Shown here: positions 1 to 8,777 of the stretch, piece by piece
Position numbering within the stretch: the stretch's first letter is position 1
Layout of the letters: each line of letters starts with the position of its first letter
Program-made: the position numbers and the translations under genes
Source: Maribellus sp. CM-23
GTDB lineage: Bacteria; Bacteroidota; Bacteroidia; Bacteroidales; Prolixibacteraceae
Reading direction: 5' to 3'
DNA length: 64,000 nt
NCBI RefSeq assembly: GCF_021354595.1
Contig: NZ_JADWYJ010000001.1
Coordinates: 39,446-103,445, forward strand
The notes under the pieces: generated by a model
Databases searched by the model: none
The model's input: the letters and a program-made list of their open reading frames with translations, nothing else
Told to the model about the DNA's origin: nothing

Positions 1-246
1 GGTGCCCCACCAATACCACCATTCTCCGTTTGTTACCGGCTCCACTCCGGCAGTACCTCTTAAATTCTTGGTTACACCTTCTGCCCATACAACAGGAAAA
101 GAAAGACAGTTTCCGGCATCAACCGTTTCACCGGATTTCAAGGCCATTTCCGGGGGTTGTTCAAAGTTCTCGTCTTGGATGCATTGTGTGAAAATAAAAC
201 CAATGCCCAATACGATTACATACAACAAAAAATTACTTTTTTTCAT
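1..246 (-). CDS. Secreted lipoprotein, N-terminal part (runs off the left edge)
   Basis: Reading the minus strand from an ATG at 246 gives 82 uninterrupted codons to the window edge. The protein starts MKKSNFLLYVIVLGIGFIF and then TQC, which is a hydrophobic signal segment followed by a lipobox-like cysteine at about residue 22, so it is probably a lipoprotein. The visible mature part is rich in Glu, Gly and Trp and ends in a WWYWWG cluster at the edge. I do not recognise the family. Open frames on the opposite strand here look like shadows. Confidence 0.6.
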   Translation of the reverse strand, partial: MKKSNFLLYVIVLGIGFIFTQCIQDENFEQPPEMALKSGETVDAGNCLSFPVVWAEGVTKNLRGTAGVEPVTNGEWWYWWGT

Positions 247-413
247 CGCTTTTCGTTTAATTGTTTTACTACATGTGGCAAGATTTAATGCAGAGGGCCT
301 TGGTTTTCAATCAACTAGTATTACGCAAGTTACAATTAAGCCAAATCTCAATCAATCCGCAATACGATGAAAAATAATTACTGAAAGACGAGAAAAAGTA
401 ACCGAAAGTGGTA

Positions 414-1094
414 TTAATTGAGCTGACCTATAAACTTTTTATAACAGCAACCGCAATAATCGGTTTCTTCGTTCAAAAGATTTTGCCGGCACGCCAAACG
501 CAGTAAACACAACAAGCTTTTTGCTTTGAACTTCTGGAGCAAGTTTCTACGGTGGGTTTTTACGGTAGAAGGACTAATGGATAAATCATCAGCTATTTCG
601 GCCGTAGTTTTCATTTCAGCCAAAAGCGTCAGAATTTGCTTTTCCCGTTTGCTTATCCTTACTTCCTCCATCTCTGGGCTATCGTTAAAAACCAGGTTTG
701 CCACCAGCGAGGAATAATATTTTTTATCGTCCGCCACTTGCTTTAGGGCAAAAATAAGCTCTTCGGCATCGCTGCATTTTAAAACGATTCCCTGGATCTT
801 TTCATTTCGAATCAAGCGAAGAATGTACTTATTCACAATATTGGTTACCAGAAGAGTTTTAATGTTGCTGTTATGGATCATTTCATTATTTCTTATGAAT
901 TGATCTAGATTTTGGCAGGGCCAGTTGAATTCAAGAATGAGAATATCGGGATTCGGATGAGTAGATATAAGATCCGTGTTGCTTTTGGAGATAGGATATT
1001 TCCTGACTAAAAAATCGTGTCGAACAAGAATACTTTCCAAACCCTCACCAAACAACATATTTTGGTACAATATCAGTGCAAACGAGGTTGCCAT
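414..1094 (-). CDS. LuxR-family transcriptional regulator with a degenerate receiver domain
   Basis: The 226-residue protein has the NarL/FixJ layout: a receiver-like domain (about 5-120) and a C-terminal LuxR helix-turn-helix (about 145-205, with SKREKQILTLLA and SPSTVKTHRRNLLQKF). The receiver has lost its phosphorylation chemistry. The usual acidic pair after strand 1 is replaced by YQN (10-12), and the acceptor aspartate position reads LILEFNWP, with Glu55 in place of Asp. The conserved lysine survives in IVLKCSDAEEL. It is therefore probably a phosphorylation-independent DNA-binding regulator. The C-terminal tail carries a CGCC cluster. No histidine kinase is adjacent. Targets are unknown. 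Confidence 0.85.
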   Translation of the reverse strand: MATSFALILYQNMLFGEGLESILVRHDFLVRKYPISKSNTDLISTHPNPDILILEFNWPCQNLDQFIRNNEMIHNSNIKTLLVTNIVNKYILRLIRNEKIQGIVLKCSDAEELIFALKQVADDKKYYSSLVANLVFNDSPEMEEVRISKREKQILTLLAEMKTTAEIADDLSISPSTVKTHRRNLLQKFKAKSLLCLLRLACRQNLLNEETDYCGCCYKKFIGQLN

Positions 1095-1394
1095 CCTATT
1101 AAATACTTCTCTGCAAGTTATGAAAAATAAAGCAGACTCTTAGCAAAATAAGCAATCAATTCGCCATTTTACGAACAATACAATTTACTGACAAACAGAT
1201 TTTTGACACAAAAGAAAGAAACAAAAGTTCTGAAATAGTATTTATTGCAACTTCAAGTGTTTAGCCTAAAAACAAAGCTCGCTTTTTGTTACAACAGGAA
1301 AAGAAATCTTCCAGGAATAAGTTAAGATGAAAAATAAAAGCCTGCCCCAAACGGAGCAGGCTTCCAACTATGAAAAGTCTGTTCTTCTTCTTTT
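1095..1394. other. Intergenic region, AT-rich
   Basis: This 300-bp stretch between the regulator start and the end of ilvC holds the ilvC terminator (listed separately) and otherwise AT-rich sequence that presumably carries the promoter of the LuxR-type gene. I see no small open frame with a good start and no RNA gene. Confidence 0.5.
1331..1363 (-). terminator. Intrinsic terminator of ilvC
   Basis: On the minus strand an AAGCCTGCtCC / GGgGCAGGCTT stem with a GTTT loop is followed by TTATTTTT, about 30 bp after the ilvC stop codon. Confidence 0.8.
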
Positions 1395-2870
1395 CTAGAT
1401 GATCGATTTCATCGCACCCATTGCTTCCCGCAATTCGGCACCAATAATTTCCACATCGTGGTAACGAATCTCTTCGTTGATGTCGATCAATTCCTTGTTA
1501 TCCACGTGTGCATCGATTCCTGCGTTGAAGTTTTTACCAATCAGGTTGGTATCTATTTTCTTCATGAAATCGGTCAGCAAAGGTTTGCAGGCATGATCGA
1601 ACAGGTAACAACCATATTCCGCAGTGTCAGAAATAGTACGGTTCATTTCGAACAGTTTCTTACGGGCAATGGTGTTGGCGATCAGCGGAGTTTCGTGCAA
1701 CGATTCGTAATAAGCAGATTCTTCCTTGATGCCTGATTCAGTCATCACTTCAAAAGCCAGTTCCACACCTGCTTTCACAAAGGCCACCATCAACGTTCCG
1801 TTATCGAAATATTCCTGTTCACTGATTTCCACATCACCGGCCGGTGTTTTTTCAAAAGCTGTTTCGCCTGTGGCAGCACGCCAGGTCAACAATTTTGTAT
1901 CGTCGTTGGCCCAGTCTTCCATCATGGTTGACGAGAACGCACCACTCATAATATCATCCATGTGTTTTTCAAACAACGGACGCATGATGTCTTTCAGTTC
2001 CTGTGCCAGTTTAAAAGCTTCCACTTTTGCCGGGTTCGACAAACGATCCATCATGTGTGTAATACCACCTAGTTTCAAAGCTTCGGTAATGGTTTCCCAT
2101 CCGTACTGAACCAATTTGGAAGCATAACCGGGATCGATACCTTTTTCCACCATCTTGTCGAAACTCAGGATAGAACCGGTTTGCAGCAATCCGCAAAGAA
2201 TGGTTTGCTCACCCATCAGGTCCGATTTCACCTCGGCAATAAACGATGACAAAAGAACGCCTGCTTTGTGGCCGCCTGTTCCGGCAGCATAAGCTTTGGC
2301 AATTTCCAGTCCGTCGCCATTCGGGTCGTTTTCACGGTGAACCGCAATCAACGTAGGCACGCCAAATCCGCGAACGTATTCGGCACGAACTTCTGATCCT
2401 GGAGATTTTGGAGCTACCATAATTACGGTAATATCGTCGCGCACTTGCATGCCTTCTTCCACAATGTTAAAACCGTGCGAATAAGCCAGGCAAGCACCTT
2501 TTTTCATCAAGGGAACTACCTTGTTCACCACCGGAGTATGTTGTTTATCCGGAGTAAGGTTCAAAACCAGGTCGGCTTTCGGAACCAGTTCCTCGAAAGT
2601 GCCCACTTCAAAACCATTCTCCGTAGCATTTACATACGATGCACGTTTCTGCTCAATCGCTTCCTGACGCAATGCGTAGGCTACATTCAACCCGCTATCG
2701 CGCAGGTTTAAACCCTGGTTCAATCCCTGGGCACCACAACCCAAAACAACTATTTGTTTTCCTTTTAATTTTTCTACTCCGTTTGCAAATTCACTTTCTT
2801 CCATGAAATCGCATTTTCCCAGCTGGTCTAACTGAAGACGTAAGGGAAGTGAATTGAAATAATTTGCCAT
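1395..2870 (-). CDS. ilvC: Ketol-acid reductoisomerase, class II (long form)
   Basis: Converts 2-acetolactate or 2-aceto-2-hydroxybutyrate to the dihydroxy acids of valine, isoleucine and leucine synthesis, using NADPH and Mg2+. At 491 residues it matches the E. coli-type class II enzyme with a duplicated C-terminal domain, not the ~330-residue class I form. The Rossmann loop is [13 protein letters not shown] (about 41-53), followed by LNLTPDKQH and the [11 protein letters not shown] segment. The Mg-binding region begins at [12 protein letters not shown]. The ATG at 2870 follows an A-rich leader (AAAAAATAAAACAG) with no Shine-Dalgarno. Other ilv genes are not in the window, so it appears monocistronic, with its own terminator and a ~200-nt leader. 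Confidence 0.97.
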   Translation of the reverse strand: MANYFNSLPLRLQLDQLGKCDFMEESEFANGVEKLKGKQIVVLGCGAQGLNQGLNLRDSGLNVAYALRQEAIEQKRASYVNATENGFEVGTFEELVPKADLVLNLTPDKQHTPVVNKVVPLMKKGACLAYSHGFNIVEEGMQVRDDITVIMVAPKSPGSEVRAEYVRGFGVPTLIAVHRENDPNGDGLEIAKAYAAGTGGHKAGVLLSSFIAEVKSDLMGEQTILCGLLQTGSILSFDKMVEKGIDPGYASKLVQYGWETITEALKLGGITHMMDRLSNPAKVEAFKLAQELKDIMRPLFEKHMDDIMSGAFSSTMMEDWANDDTKLLTWRAATGETAFEKTPAGDVEISEQEYFDNGTLMVAFVKAGVELAFEVMTESGIKEESAYYESLHETPLIANTIARKKLFEMNRTISDTAEYGCYLFDHACKPLLTDFMKKIDTNLIGKNFNAGIDAHVDNKELIDINEEIRYHDVEIIGAELREAMGAMKSII

Positions 2871-3072
2871 CTGTTTTATTTTTTAATGATTATTCGTCTG
2901 TTATGGCTGCCGGGAAACGCTGTTAGCAGGCTTCGCGGCTTTACTTTACAAAGCAATAAAATAATAGCCAGACTGGAATGTAAATTTACGGGATTTTTAG
3001 GTAATTTTCATGGGAGCCATCAGATTAAGCCATTACCACCTCCGGAAGATAAACTTAATTTTCAATGATTTA

Positions 3073-3104
3073 CAAATTTAAAGAAATTGCAATTTTAAAG
3101 GCAA
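3073..3104 (-). promoter_or_regulatory. Candidate promoter for ilvC
   Basis: On the minus strand TTG (3102-3104) is followed after 21 bp by TAAATTTG (3073-3080), matching the Bacteroidota -33 TTG / -7 TAnnTTTG pattern. It would give a 5' leader of about 190 nt. I found no convincing leader peptide or attenuator within it. Confidence 0.45.
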
Positions 3105-3106
3105 CG

Positions 3107-4003
3107 TTACACTCCCTTTAGTTTAAATGAATCGAGAAAATAGTTGACTGAAGTATTAAAACTATGTTTTGCAGGATAAATTACCTGTAACATGTACATG
3201 GTATTTTTTACCAAATAGCTTCTCACTTTAGCGACAGCCATTCCATTCTTTATTTCGACATTTATTTCACGCCCGGGATAGCCATTGTAATCAATCACAT
3301 AAGTCGAAAGTAACCTCCCCTCCATACCCGTTACAGTACCGCCTATTGAGTTCTCAAAGAATGCCTCCAGTTGTTCTCCGCTCATTTCATCAGAATCAAT
3401 CATATCCGGGTAAATTGTAAAACTAGCGCCATAAAGCAAATTGGCATCCGCCCCCAATTCAGGCTCATACATGTACATAACAACCCTTAATTCACCATTT
3501 TCGACTTCCACATCCTGAGAGAGTTCCATTGGCGTTTGGGGAAACAACATCTCAAAATTAGCTTTATCGCAGGTAAACGAATTCCAGTTAGTAGTATCAG
3601 GGGCGGCAAATTCTACCGATTCAATTTTCCGCATCTGTATGAACTCTTTTAATTCCGTTGCGGCATATTTCCCAATCTGAGTGAATACAGCTGCTACAAT
3701 AGCGCCCACAATAATCCCAATCAGCTGGCTTTTTGTAAGTTTTCGCTTACGCCGTTTTGGGGGAACTGAAGATGATGCTTCACTTCTCTTCGGAGGCTTT
3801 ACTACTGTTGTATTTTGCGTCGGCACATCCGATTGGCTGATGCAAACCAGCTGTTTAAAATCATCAAAATTCTTGTTTGGATTTTTACTCACCCAATCAA
3901 TATAGTTATTGGGCAGATGTATTTTACATTTTCCGCAATACACCATATACTCTGAAATAACAGAATTATAATGGCCACATTTCTCACACTTTAGATAGTA
4001 CAT
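3107..4003 (-). CDS. Zinc-ribbon membrane protein of unknown function
   Basis: The 298-residue protein starts with a short zinc ribbon (CEKC at 6-9 and CGKC at 23-26). A linker and a basic stretch (PPKRRKRKLTK, about 81-91) lead into one transmembrane helix (about 93-110) and a ~180-residue C-terminal domain. By the positive-inside rule the ribbon is cytoplasmic and the C-terminal domain is outside. That domain resembles the alpha/beta PsbP-like folds in overall pattern, but I cannot assign it to a family. It is transcribed toward ilvC, which has its own promoter. Confidence 0.7.
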   Translation of the reverse strand: MYYLKCEKCGHYNSVISEYMVYCGKCKIHLPNNYIDWVSKNPNKNFDDFKQLVCISQSDVPTQNTTVVKPPKRSEASSSVPPKRRKRKLTKSQLIGIIVGAIVAAVFTQIGKYAATELKEFIQMRKIESVEFAAPDTTNWNSFTCDKANFEMLFPQTPMELSQDVEVENGELRVVMYMYEPELGADANLLYGASFTIYPDMIDSDEMSGEQLEAFFENSIGGTVTGMEGRLLSTYVIDYNGYPGREINVEIKNGMAVAKVRSYLVKNTMYMLQVIYPAKHSFNTSVNYFLDSFKLKGV

Positions 4004-4110
4004 TCTGAGAGTTGATTTTTGATGAAAGTAGTAATATTTTCGATATTAAAACGGGCCGGAAATTTTATTTTCAGATTTCTTCTATGCGCTTAATTCAGCC
4101 CCTCCCAAAA

Positions 4111-4992
4111 CTATTTTAATGATCTTGCCCGGTATTGCAATGGCGACAAACCCGTTTCACGTTTAAAAAACTTGGCAAAATAACTTTGATCGGCAAAATT
4201 CAGTTGAGCCGCAATATCTGAAACACTCAAGCTGGTATGCACCAGCAGTCGTTTTATTTCCAGTATCTGCTTGGCTTTAATAATTTCCGACGATGTTTTG
4301 CCGGTAAGACGGGTAACAGTTTGTGTCAGATGATTGGGGGTAAGCGCCATCAGATCGGCATACTGGGCCACACTCAAATTATTGCCGTAATTCTCTTCCA
4401 CCAGTTGGTAGAATTTTTTTACGATCACATGTCCTTTCCCCGAAAGAACACTTTTATCGGTATCGTACAAAGCCGCACAGAAGTGCAGAATGAGATCGAG
4501 CAGCGCGTGCAACAATTCAACCGAATACCCCTCGTTTTTCTCCAGTTCTGCAATTCCCTTTTTAAAAAGGCTCTCTAGAAACACCACATCACTATCGCTT
4601 TGAAGCAACAAAGGCGGGTTATCCTGCCGGATGGTAAAGAAAAACGGAAACTCGATGAGCCGGTTGGGGTTGTTGTAATCGATCAGGTAAAACTCGGGTG
4701 TGAAAATAAAAATGAACCCTTCGATATCGTGCGAGAACTCAATTTTATGCGCCTGACCTGGTGACATAAAAAACACGCAGGGTGGTTTTATTTCGTATTT
4801 GTTGCCGTCGATTACATGCGAACCGGTTCCCCGCGCGAGGTAGAGTACCTCAAAAAAATCGTGACGGTGTGGATATTTTACCGAGAAATGCCGGTTGGCG
4901 TCGAACACTTCCACCTGGAACTGCTGACTTTCGCGCTCCTGCTTACTAAAACTGCGAAGGCTGTAAACCGGTATCCTCTCTGCTGAACTCAT
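4111..4992 (-). CDS. AraC-family transcriptional regulator with cupin sensor
   Basis: The 293-residue protein has an N-terminal cupin-type ligand domain (about 25-110, with YPHRHDFFEVLYLARGTG) and a C-terminal AraC/XylS double helix-turn-helix (about 190-290, with LSVAQYADLMALTPNHLTQ and SVSDIAAQLNFADQSYFAKF, ending in KRETGLSPLQYR). Such proteins usually respond to a small sugar-like ligand. It starts only 6 bp downstream of the stop of the barrel protein gene on the same strand, so the two are probably co-transcribed. The target is unknown; the divergent PAP2 gene is a candidate. Confidence 0.92.
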   Translation of the reverse strand: MSSAERIPVYSLRSFSKQERESQQFQVEVFDANRHFSVKYPHRHDFFEVLYLARGTGSHVIDGNKYEIKPPCVFFMSPGQAHKIEFSHDIEGFIFIFTPEFYLIDYNNPNRLIEFPFFFTIRQDNPPLLLQSDSDVVFLESLFKKGIAELEKNEGYSVELLHALLDLILHFCAALYDTDKSVLSGKGHVIVKKFYQLVEENYGNNLSVAQYADLMALTPNHLTQTVTRLTGKTSSEIIKAKQILEIKRLLVHTSLSVSDIAAQLNFADQSYFAKFFKRETGLSPLQYRARSLK

Positions 4993-4998
4993 GCCTTG

Positions 4999-5670
4999 CT
5001 AGTCAGACAAAGGAAGCGCATACCCAATGGTCAGCCGGAATGCACGGTGTTTCATGCTTTGATTTTTATAGAGCACGAAAACATCCGGAAATCCATAATC
5101 ATACGAAGCAGAAATATCAAACCCGCCGTAACTACGATAGCCTGCTTTGGCACTTACCCCGTAATCCAGAGGTTTCATATAATCTTCGTTTTCCGTGCTT
5201 CCCCAGGTAATTTTGAATTGTCCTCCTTCCATCTCACCTACACTGGCTACTTCTCCCCGGCCACTAACACCATAACTAACATAAGGCCCGGCCCCCACAT
5301 ATACTTTTGAACGAGAACGCAACTTGTAGCGGTAAAACAAATACGCAGGCATGTTTACATAAATCAGGTTTAATTTGTTTTCAATGTTGTAATCACTGAT
5401 TTTCTGAGTCGTCATTTTATACTCACCCAAAAGCCCGATCGAAAAAACCAACTCTTCTTTTCGTTTCTTTTTCAGCGTTCCTTCCAGAAAAGCACCTCCA
5501 TGTGCACCTGGCCCTACAAAGCTTTCATTTAAAAAGCTGTTTCCGGCAGCCTGCTCAAACGGAATCATGGAATAAGTACCACCGGCGCTTAACACAAGGT
5601 TCTGACTTCCGGCAACATAGGCAATCACACAAAAAGCGATGGTAAATAAAATTTTTGCCTGGTTCTGCAT
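4999..5670 (-). CDS. Outer-membrane beta-barrel protein (PorT-like)
   Basis: About 223 residues from the ATG at 5670. I prefer this start to the longer frame because it begins directly with a signal peptide (MQNQAKILFTIAFCVIAYVAGS, then Q). The mature part alternates hydrophobic and polar residues and contains the YxGxGPYVSYG and GYRSYGGFDISASYDYGF strands of small Bacteroidota barrels (outer membrane protein beta-barrel domain). It ends in a strand, RLTIGYALPLSD. Role unknown; likely an envelope structural or transport accessory. It is the first gene of a pair with the AraC regulator. Confidence 0.75.
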   Translation of the reverse strand: MQNQAKILFTIAFCVIAYVAGSQNLVLSAGGTYSMIPFEQAAGNSFLNESFVGPGAHGGAFLEGTLKKKRKEELVFSIGLLGEYKMTTQKISDYNIENKLNLIYVNMPAYLFYRYKLRSRSKVYVGAGPYVSYGVSGRGEVASVGEMEGGQFKITWGSTENEDYMKPLDYGVSAKAGYRSYGGFDISASYDYGFPDVFVLYKNQSMKHRAFRLTIGYALPLSD

Positions 5671-5788
5671 GTGGATCTGTTTTAGTTGTTGCGGCAAGAT
5701 AGTGAATATTTGCGAAACAAATTTACATAATCCGCCCAGACGCCGAAGCACAGCGAGTTTGTTACCTTCCTTTTCTTATTTTTACGGC

Positions 5789-6592
5789 ATGAATAAACTA
5801 CCTGTAACTCTAATCCTGTTCGCAACTTTGTTGTCAGGCTTTCCATCGTTGGGCTTTGCTTTTTTCCCTGAAAAATCGGGGCACTCGAAACCAGCCTTCG
5901 AGAGTGCACGTTTTGGCGAATTTCATAACGACAGCCTGCACCGGATTGATTTCAGGTATGCCGACCGGAAAAGAGGCGTAAAACCCTTCATCATTCCGGC
6001 TGTGCTGATTGCAGGTGGTACCGTATTTAATTACTCTGATCTGAAATACGATGCTCAGGAATGGGTATGGAAAAACCACAATTACCAAGGCGCTGCTGAC
6101 GACTATCTTCGTTTTGGACCGGTTGTAGGCCTTTATGCGCTAAATGCCCTGGGCGTGAAAGCCCAAAACAACATCGGTAACCAATCTGCTATTTTGTTTA
6201 AAAGCCTTCTAGTAAATACCGTCATTACCAAGTCGCTCAAAAATATCTTCGATGAAAAACGCCCGACTGGCGATCCCGGTTCTTTCCCGTCGGGGCATAC
6301 ATCCCTGGTGTTTGCTGCGGCACAGGTCATTCATCACGAATATGGAGAAAACAGCGTTTGGTACAGCATTGGAGCCTATTCGTGTGCTACCGCTGTGGGA
6401 GCTATGCGGTTTGCCAAGGGAGGCCACTGGTTTCCGGATGTGCTCGCCGGCGCCGGAATTGGAATGATCAGCACCGAACTTATTTATTTAACCCACCAGT
6501 ACAAATGGGACTGGCAGCACATGAAACGACTCGATATTTTTCCCTTTTCCATGGGCCGGCAAAAAGGACTTACGCTGGTTTATACTTTTTAA
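5789..6592 (+). CDS. PAP2-family membrane phosphatase
   Basis: The 267-residue protein starts at the ATG at 5789, which opens with a signal-like segment (MNKLPVTLILFATLLSGF). The acid-phosphatase signature is complete: K151-x6-R158-P159, SFPSGH at 165-170, and R207-x5-H213-x3-D217. This family dephosphorylates lipid phosphates such as undecaprenyl pyrophosphate, phosphatidic acid or lipid A in the envelope; the substrate cannot be told from sequence. It is divergent from the barrel/AraC pair with 118 bp between the starts. Confidence 0.9.
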   Translation: MNKLPVTLILFATLLSGFPSLGFAFFPEKSGHSKPAFESARFGEFHNDSLHRIDFRYADRKRGVKPFIIPAVLIAGGTVFNYSDLKYDAQEWVWKNHNYQGAADDYLRFGPVVGLYALNALGVKAQNNIGNQSAILFKSLLVNTVITKSLKNIFDEKRPTGDPGSFPSGHTSLVFAAAQVIHHEYGENSVWYSIGAYSCATAVGAMRFAKGGHWFPDVLAGAGIGMISTELIYLTHQYKWDWQHMKRLDIFPFSMGRQKGLTLVYTF

Positions 6593-6870
6593 CTGAGGGA
6601 TTGAAGGACTGATTCGTTTTCAGTATTACAAAAGTCGCAGTTTTCAGTCTCAGTTTTCAGGGAAAAAAGAATTGAATTATTAGATTGAATGGATTGACGA
6701 GGAGATTGATTTTTTTTAGTTTCACCTGCAACTTGTGGCTTGTAGATCATAACTTATTCTCGCATTCAAGCACTTATGCCTTTAACAATTGAAAACTAAG
6801 ACTGAGACAGGAAACTTGAATGCACTTGCTCCTCTGTCTCAGCCTCAGCCTTAGCCTTTGCCTATCTTAT
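6593..6870. repeat. Intergenic region made of short repeated words
   Basis: The gap between the convergent PAP2 and cupin genes is built from low-complexity words. The segment at 6644-6663 (TCAGTCTCAGTTTTCAGGGA) recurs with one mismatch at 17983-18002, and in both places it is followed by a run related to AAGGATTGAAT. Near 6833-6865 there is a CTCAGCCTCAGCCTTAGCC run. No open frame or RNA is apparent. Confidence 0.6.
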
Positions 6871-7209
6871 TTACTTCAGAAAATCTTCCCGTATAGGGTT
6901 AAAACTGTCGATTAAACGGGCGGTTTTACTAAGCAGTTTAACGGCATGCTTTTTATACGGCGGAACCGCAAACATATCACCAACTTTCAAAAGTTTATCG
7001 GGCTCTCCTTCGCAATAAAAAACAAGCTCTCCTTCTGCCACATACGAGGTCTGCTCGTGTGGGTGATTATGCAGGGGATCGGCCTCCGGCCATGGACCTT
7101 CGGAAAAATCAACCACCACCGTCATCAGGTTTTCAGTGTGGATTAATTTTCGCTTTACCCTGTTGTTTATGATCTCGTAAGGTGTTTCGTCAAAAAGTAA
7201 AACCGACAT
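6871..7209 (-). CDS. Small cupin-domain protein (KdgF-like)
   Basis: A single-domain cupin of 112 residues. Metal-binding motif 1 is HNHPHEQTSYVAEGELVF (His47, His49, Glu52 region) and motif 2 includes PPYKKHAV (His88). The ending SFNPIREDF resembles the SPPREDY end of KdgF-type pectin and alginate degradation cupins, which linearise unsaturated uronates, but no other uronate genes are nearby. It lies 48 bp downstream of the transaldolase gene on the same strand, so co-transcription is likely. Confidence 0.8.
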   Translation of the reverse strand: MSVLLFDETPYEIINNRVKRKLIHTENLMTVVVDFSEGPWPEADPLHNHPHEQTSYVAEGELVFYCEGEPDKLLKVGDMFAVPPYKKHAVKLLSKTARLIDSFNPIREDFLK

Positions 7210-7257
7210 ACAATTCTTTTTTCAATTATGTTTCAAACTACTTTATTTCATTCTCGT

Positions 7258-8484
7258 TCATCCTTCGGTGATGATTCTTCGGATACGGTCGTCCAGTTCC
7301 TTCTGATCGGCTGTAAACGAAGCCAAACCTGCCAGGTTTAGCAAGGTATCAATGGCCAGTTCGCCACTTTCGATACGCGAAGCCCAGCGTTCGTGCCTGG
7401 GTATTTTCCCGTCGGACGCAATAAAGCCCAAATCCTTCTCACTTAAGTACGGGAACATATCGCCGCAGCCGGCACGGTGCACCCGGTCAATCAGTTCGTT
7501 GCCGTCTTTGGGGCAATCCCGATCCAGGTTGCGGGCCAAAGTTAGCTCTCCTTCACTGATGTCCCAAAGCTTTTCGGGCGAATATTTTGCTGCGTCTTCA
7601 GTCAAATCAACCGGGTATACCTCATTCACCTTTGAAGTAAATTTTCCGTCGAGATGAATTTTTCCGTCAGCGGCTACTTTGGTTGGCATTGTATAAACAT
7701 CGGTTCCGGCCAGCGCATCAAGCTGAGAATAACCGCGCAAACTGGCGGCAATCAGCTGTGTCGGCACCGGGTTATTTCCACTGATTTCTTTTACGATCTT
7801 CTGGGTCGAAAGCACGGTCCGCTCGCCTGCCCCTTCACCACTTCCCAGTCCGTTATCTTTCATATAAGCGCCAATTCTCCCTAAAAATACGTTGCAGTAA
7901 TTGGGTTTGGTAATGGCTGCCACCATCAGGTTTTGACGTGCTGAAAATTCAAGTGTAAAATTGATCTTCACCCCCAGCTCGCGCAAGCGGCGTGCCCCCA
8001 GCAGACCAACCGCCGTGTACGGCACTTTCACGATAAACTGTTCGGGATTAATATTGTAGTAGCGCAAACCGTAATCAACAATGGCATCAAAATGATGCGC
8101 CGTGTTGGTATGAAGCTCCACACTTACAAAGCCGCCGAATTTCTTAGCCAGCCGCATTCCGTGCCGCGCATTCAGGATAAAAGCAATTTCAACAATCTGC
8201 TCCTCCACCGGAAGCTCACTGACAATTTCGCGCGCCTGGGCGATAAATCCGTCGTAAATGCCTTTCTGAATTTCCTTGTTTACCAGCGTATTGTTGGTGG
8301 TAAGTGCGGTCATTTCGGCCGACCAGTTTTTTTCGGCTTCGTCCATGTCGCCGGTATCGAGCCACAGCTGGGTTCCGGCATCACGCAGCGACTGCCAGAA
8401 CGGATCGGCTTTTGCACTGATGCGCTCTTCGTGAATATCAGCCAAAACAAATTCTTTGATTTGCTCTTTTAATGTTTCGTTCAT
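7258..8484 (-). CDS. Transaldolase-family protein
   Basis: About 408 residues starting at the ATG at 8484; the extra upstream residues of the longer frame look untranslated. Transaldolases move a dihydroxyacetone unit between sugar phosphates in the pentose phosphate pathway. The Schiff-base lysine is Lys153 in FIVKVPYTAVG. Other barrel motifs are WLDTGDMDE, NNTLVNKEI, INFTLEFSARQ and IAASLRGYSQL. It is longer than the ~320-residue classical enzyme, with an additional ~100-residue C-terminal region. This may mean a subfamily with a different sugar substrate, so I do not give a tal symbol. Confidence 0.85.
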   Translation of the reverse strand: MNETLKEQIKEFVLADIHEERISAKADPFWQSLRDAGTQLWLDTGDMDEAEKNWSAEMTALTTNNTLVNKEIQKGIYDGFIAQAREIVSELPVEEQIVEIAFILNARHGMRLAKKFGGFVSVELHTNTAHHFDAIVDYGLRYYNINPEQFIVKVPYTAVGLLGARRLRELGVKINFTLEFSARQNLMVAAITKPNYCNVFLGRIGAYMKDNGLGSGEGAGERTVLSTQKIVKEISGNNPVPTQLIAASLRGYSQLDALAGTDVYTMPTKVAADGKIHLDGKFTSKVNEVYPVDLTEDAAKYSPEKLWDISEGELTLARNLDRDCPKDGNELIDRVHRAGCGDMFPYLSEKDLGFIASDGKIPRHERWASRIESGELAIDTLLNLAGLASFTADQKELDDRIRRIITEG

Positions 8485-8777
8485 GGTGAAGTGATTTGAA
8501 TTTGCTTTTGAATTTACAATAAAGCCCAACGGTGTCCAAGAAGATTTTCAATTTTATTCGGGGCATTAAATTCGTTTGCTGAAGGATGCCGCTGCCGCAC
8601 GACTGTTCCGAGTACTTAAAGTCAAAAAGCCATTTTACCACCCACGCGAAAGGATTCGCATCGGAGCGGAGGATATGGGCAAACTAAATCGAAAAATTAC
8701 GCAACCGTAAACAACCTTACAAGTAGCCACATATGAACCACAATATTACTTCCGATGAACTTTTAGACATAAAAGTC

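Noticed and set aside
2..370. Plus-strand open frame at the left edge
   Set aside because: The minus strand of the same region encodes a convincing lipoprotein signal peptide and reads open to the edge; the plus frame has no protein-like features.
8759..8776. ACTTTTA-GACA-TAAAAGT palindrome at the end of the T9SS gene as a terminator
   Set aside because: AT-only stem with no following T run on the minus strand; too weak to call.
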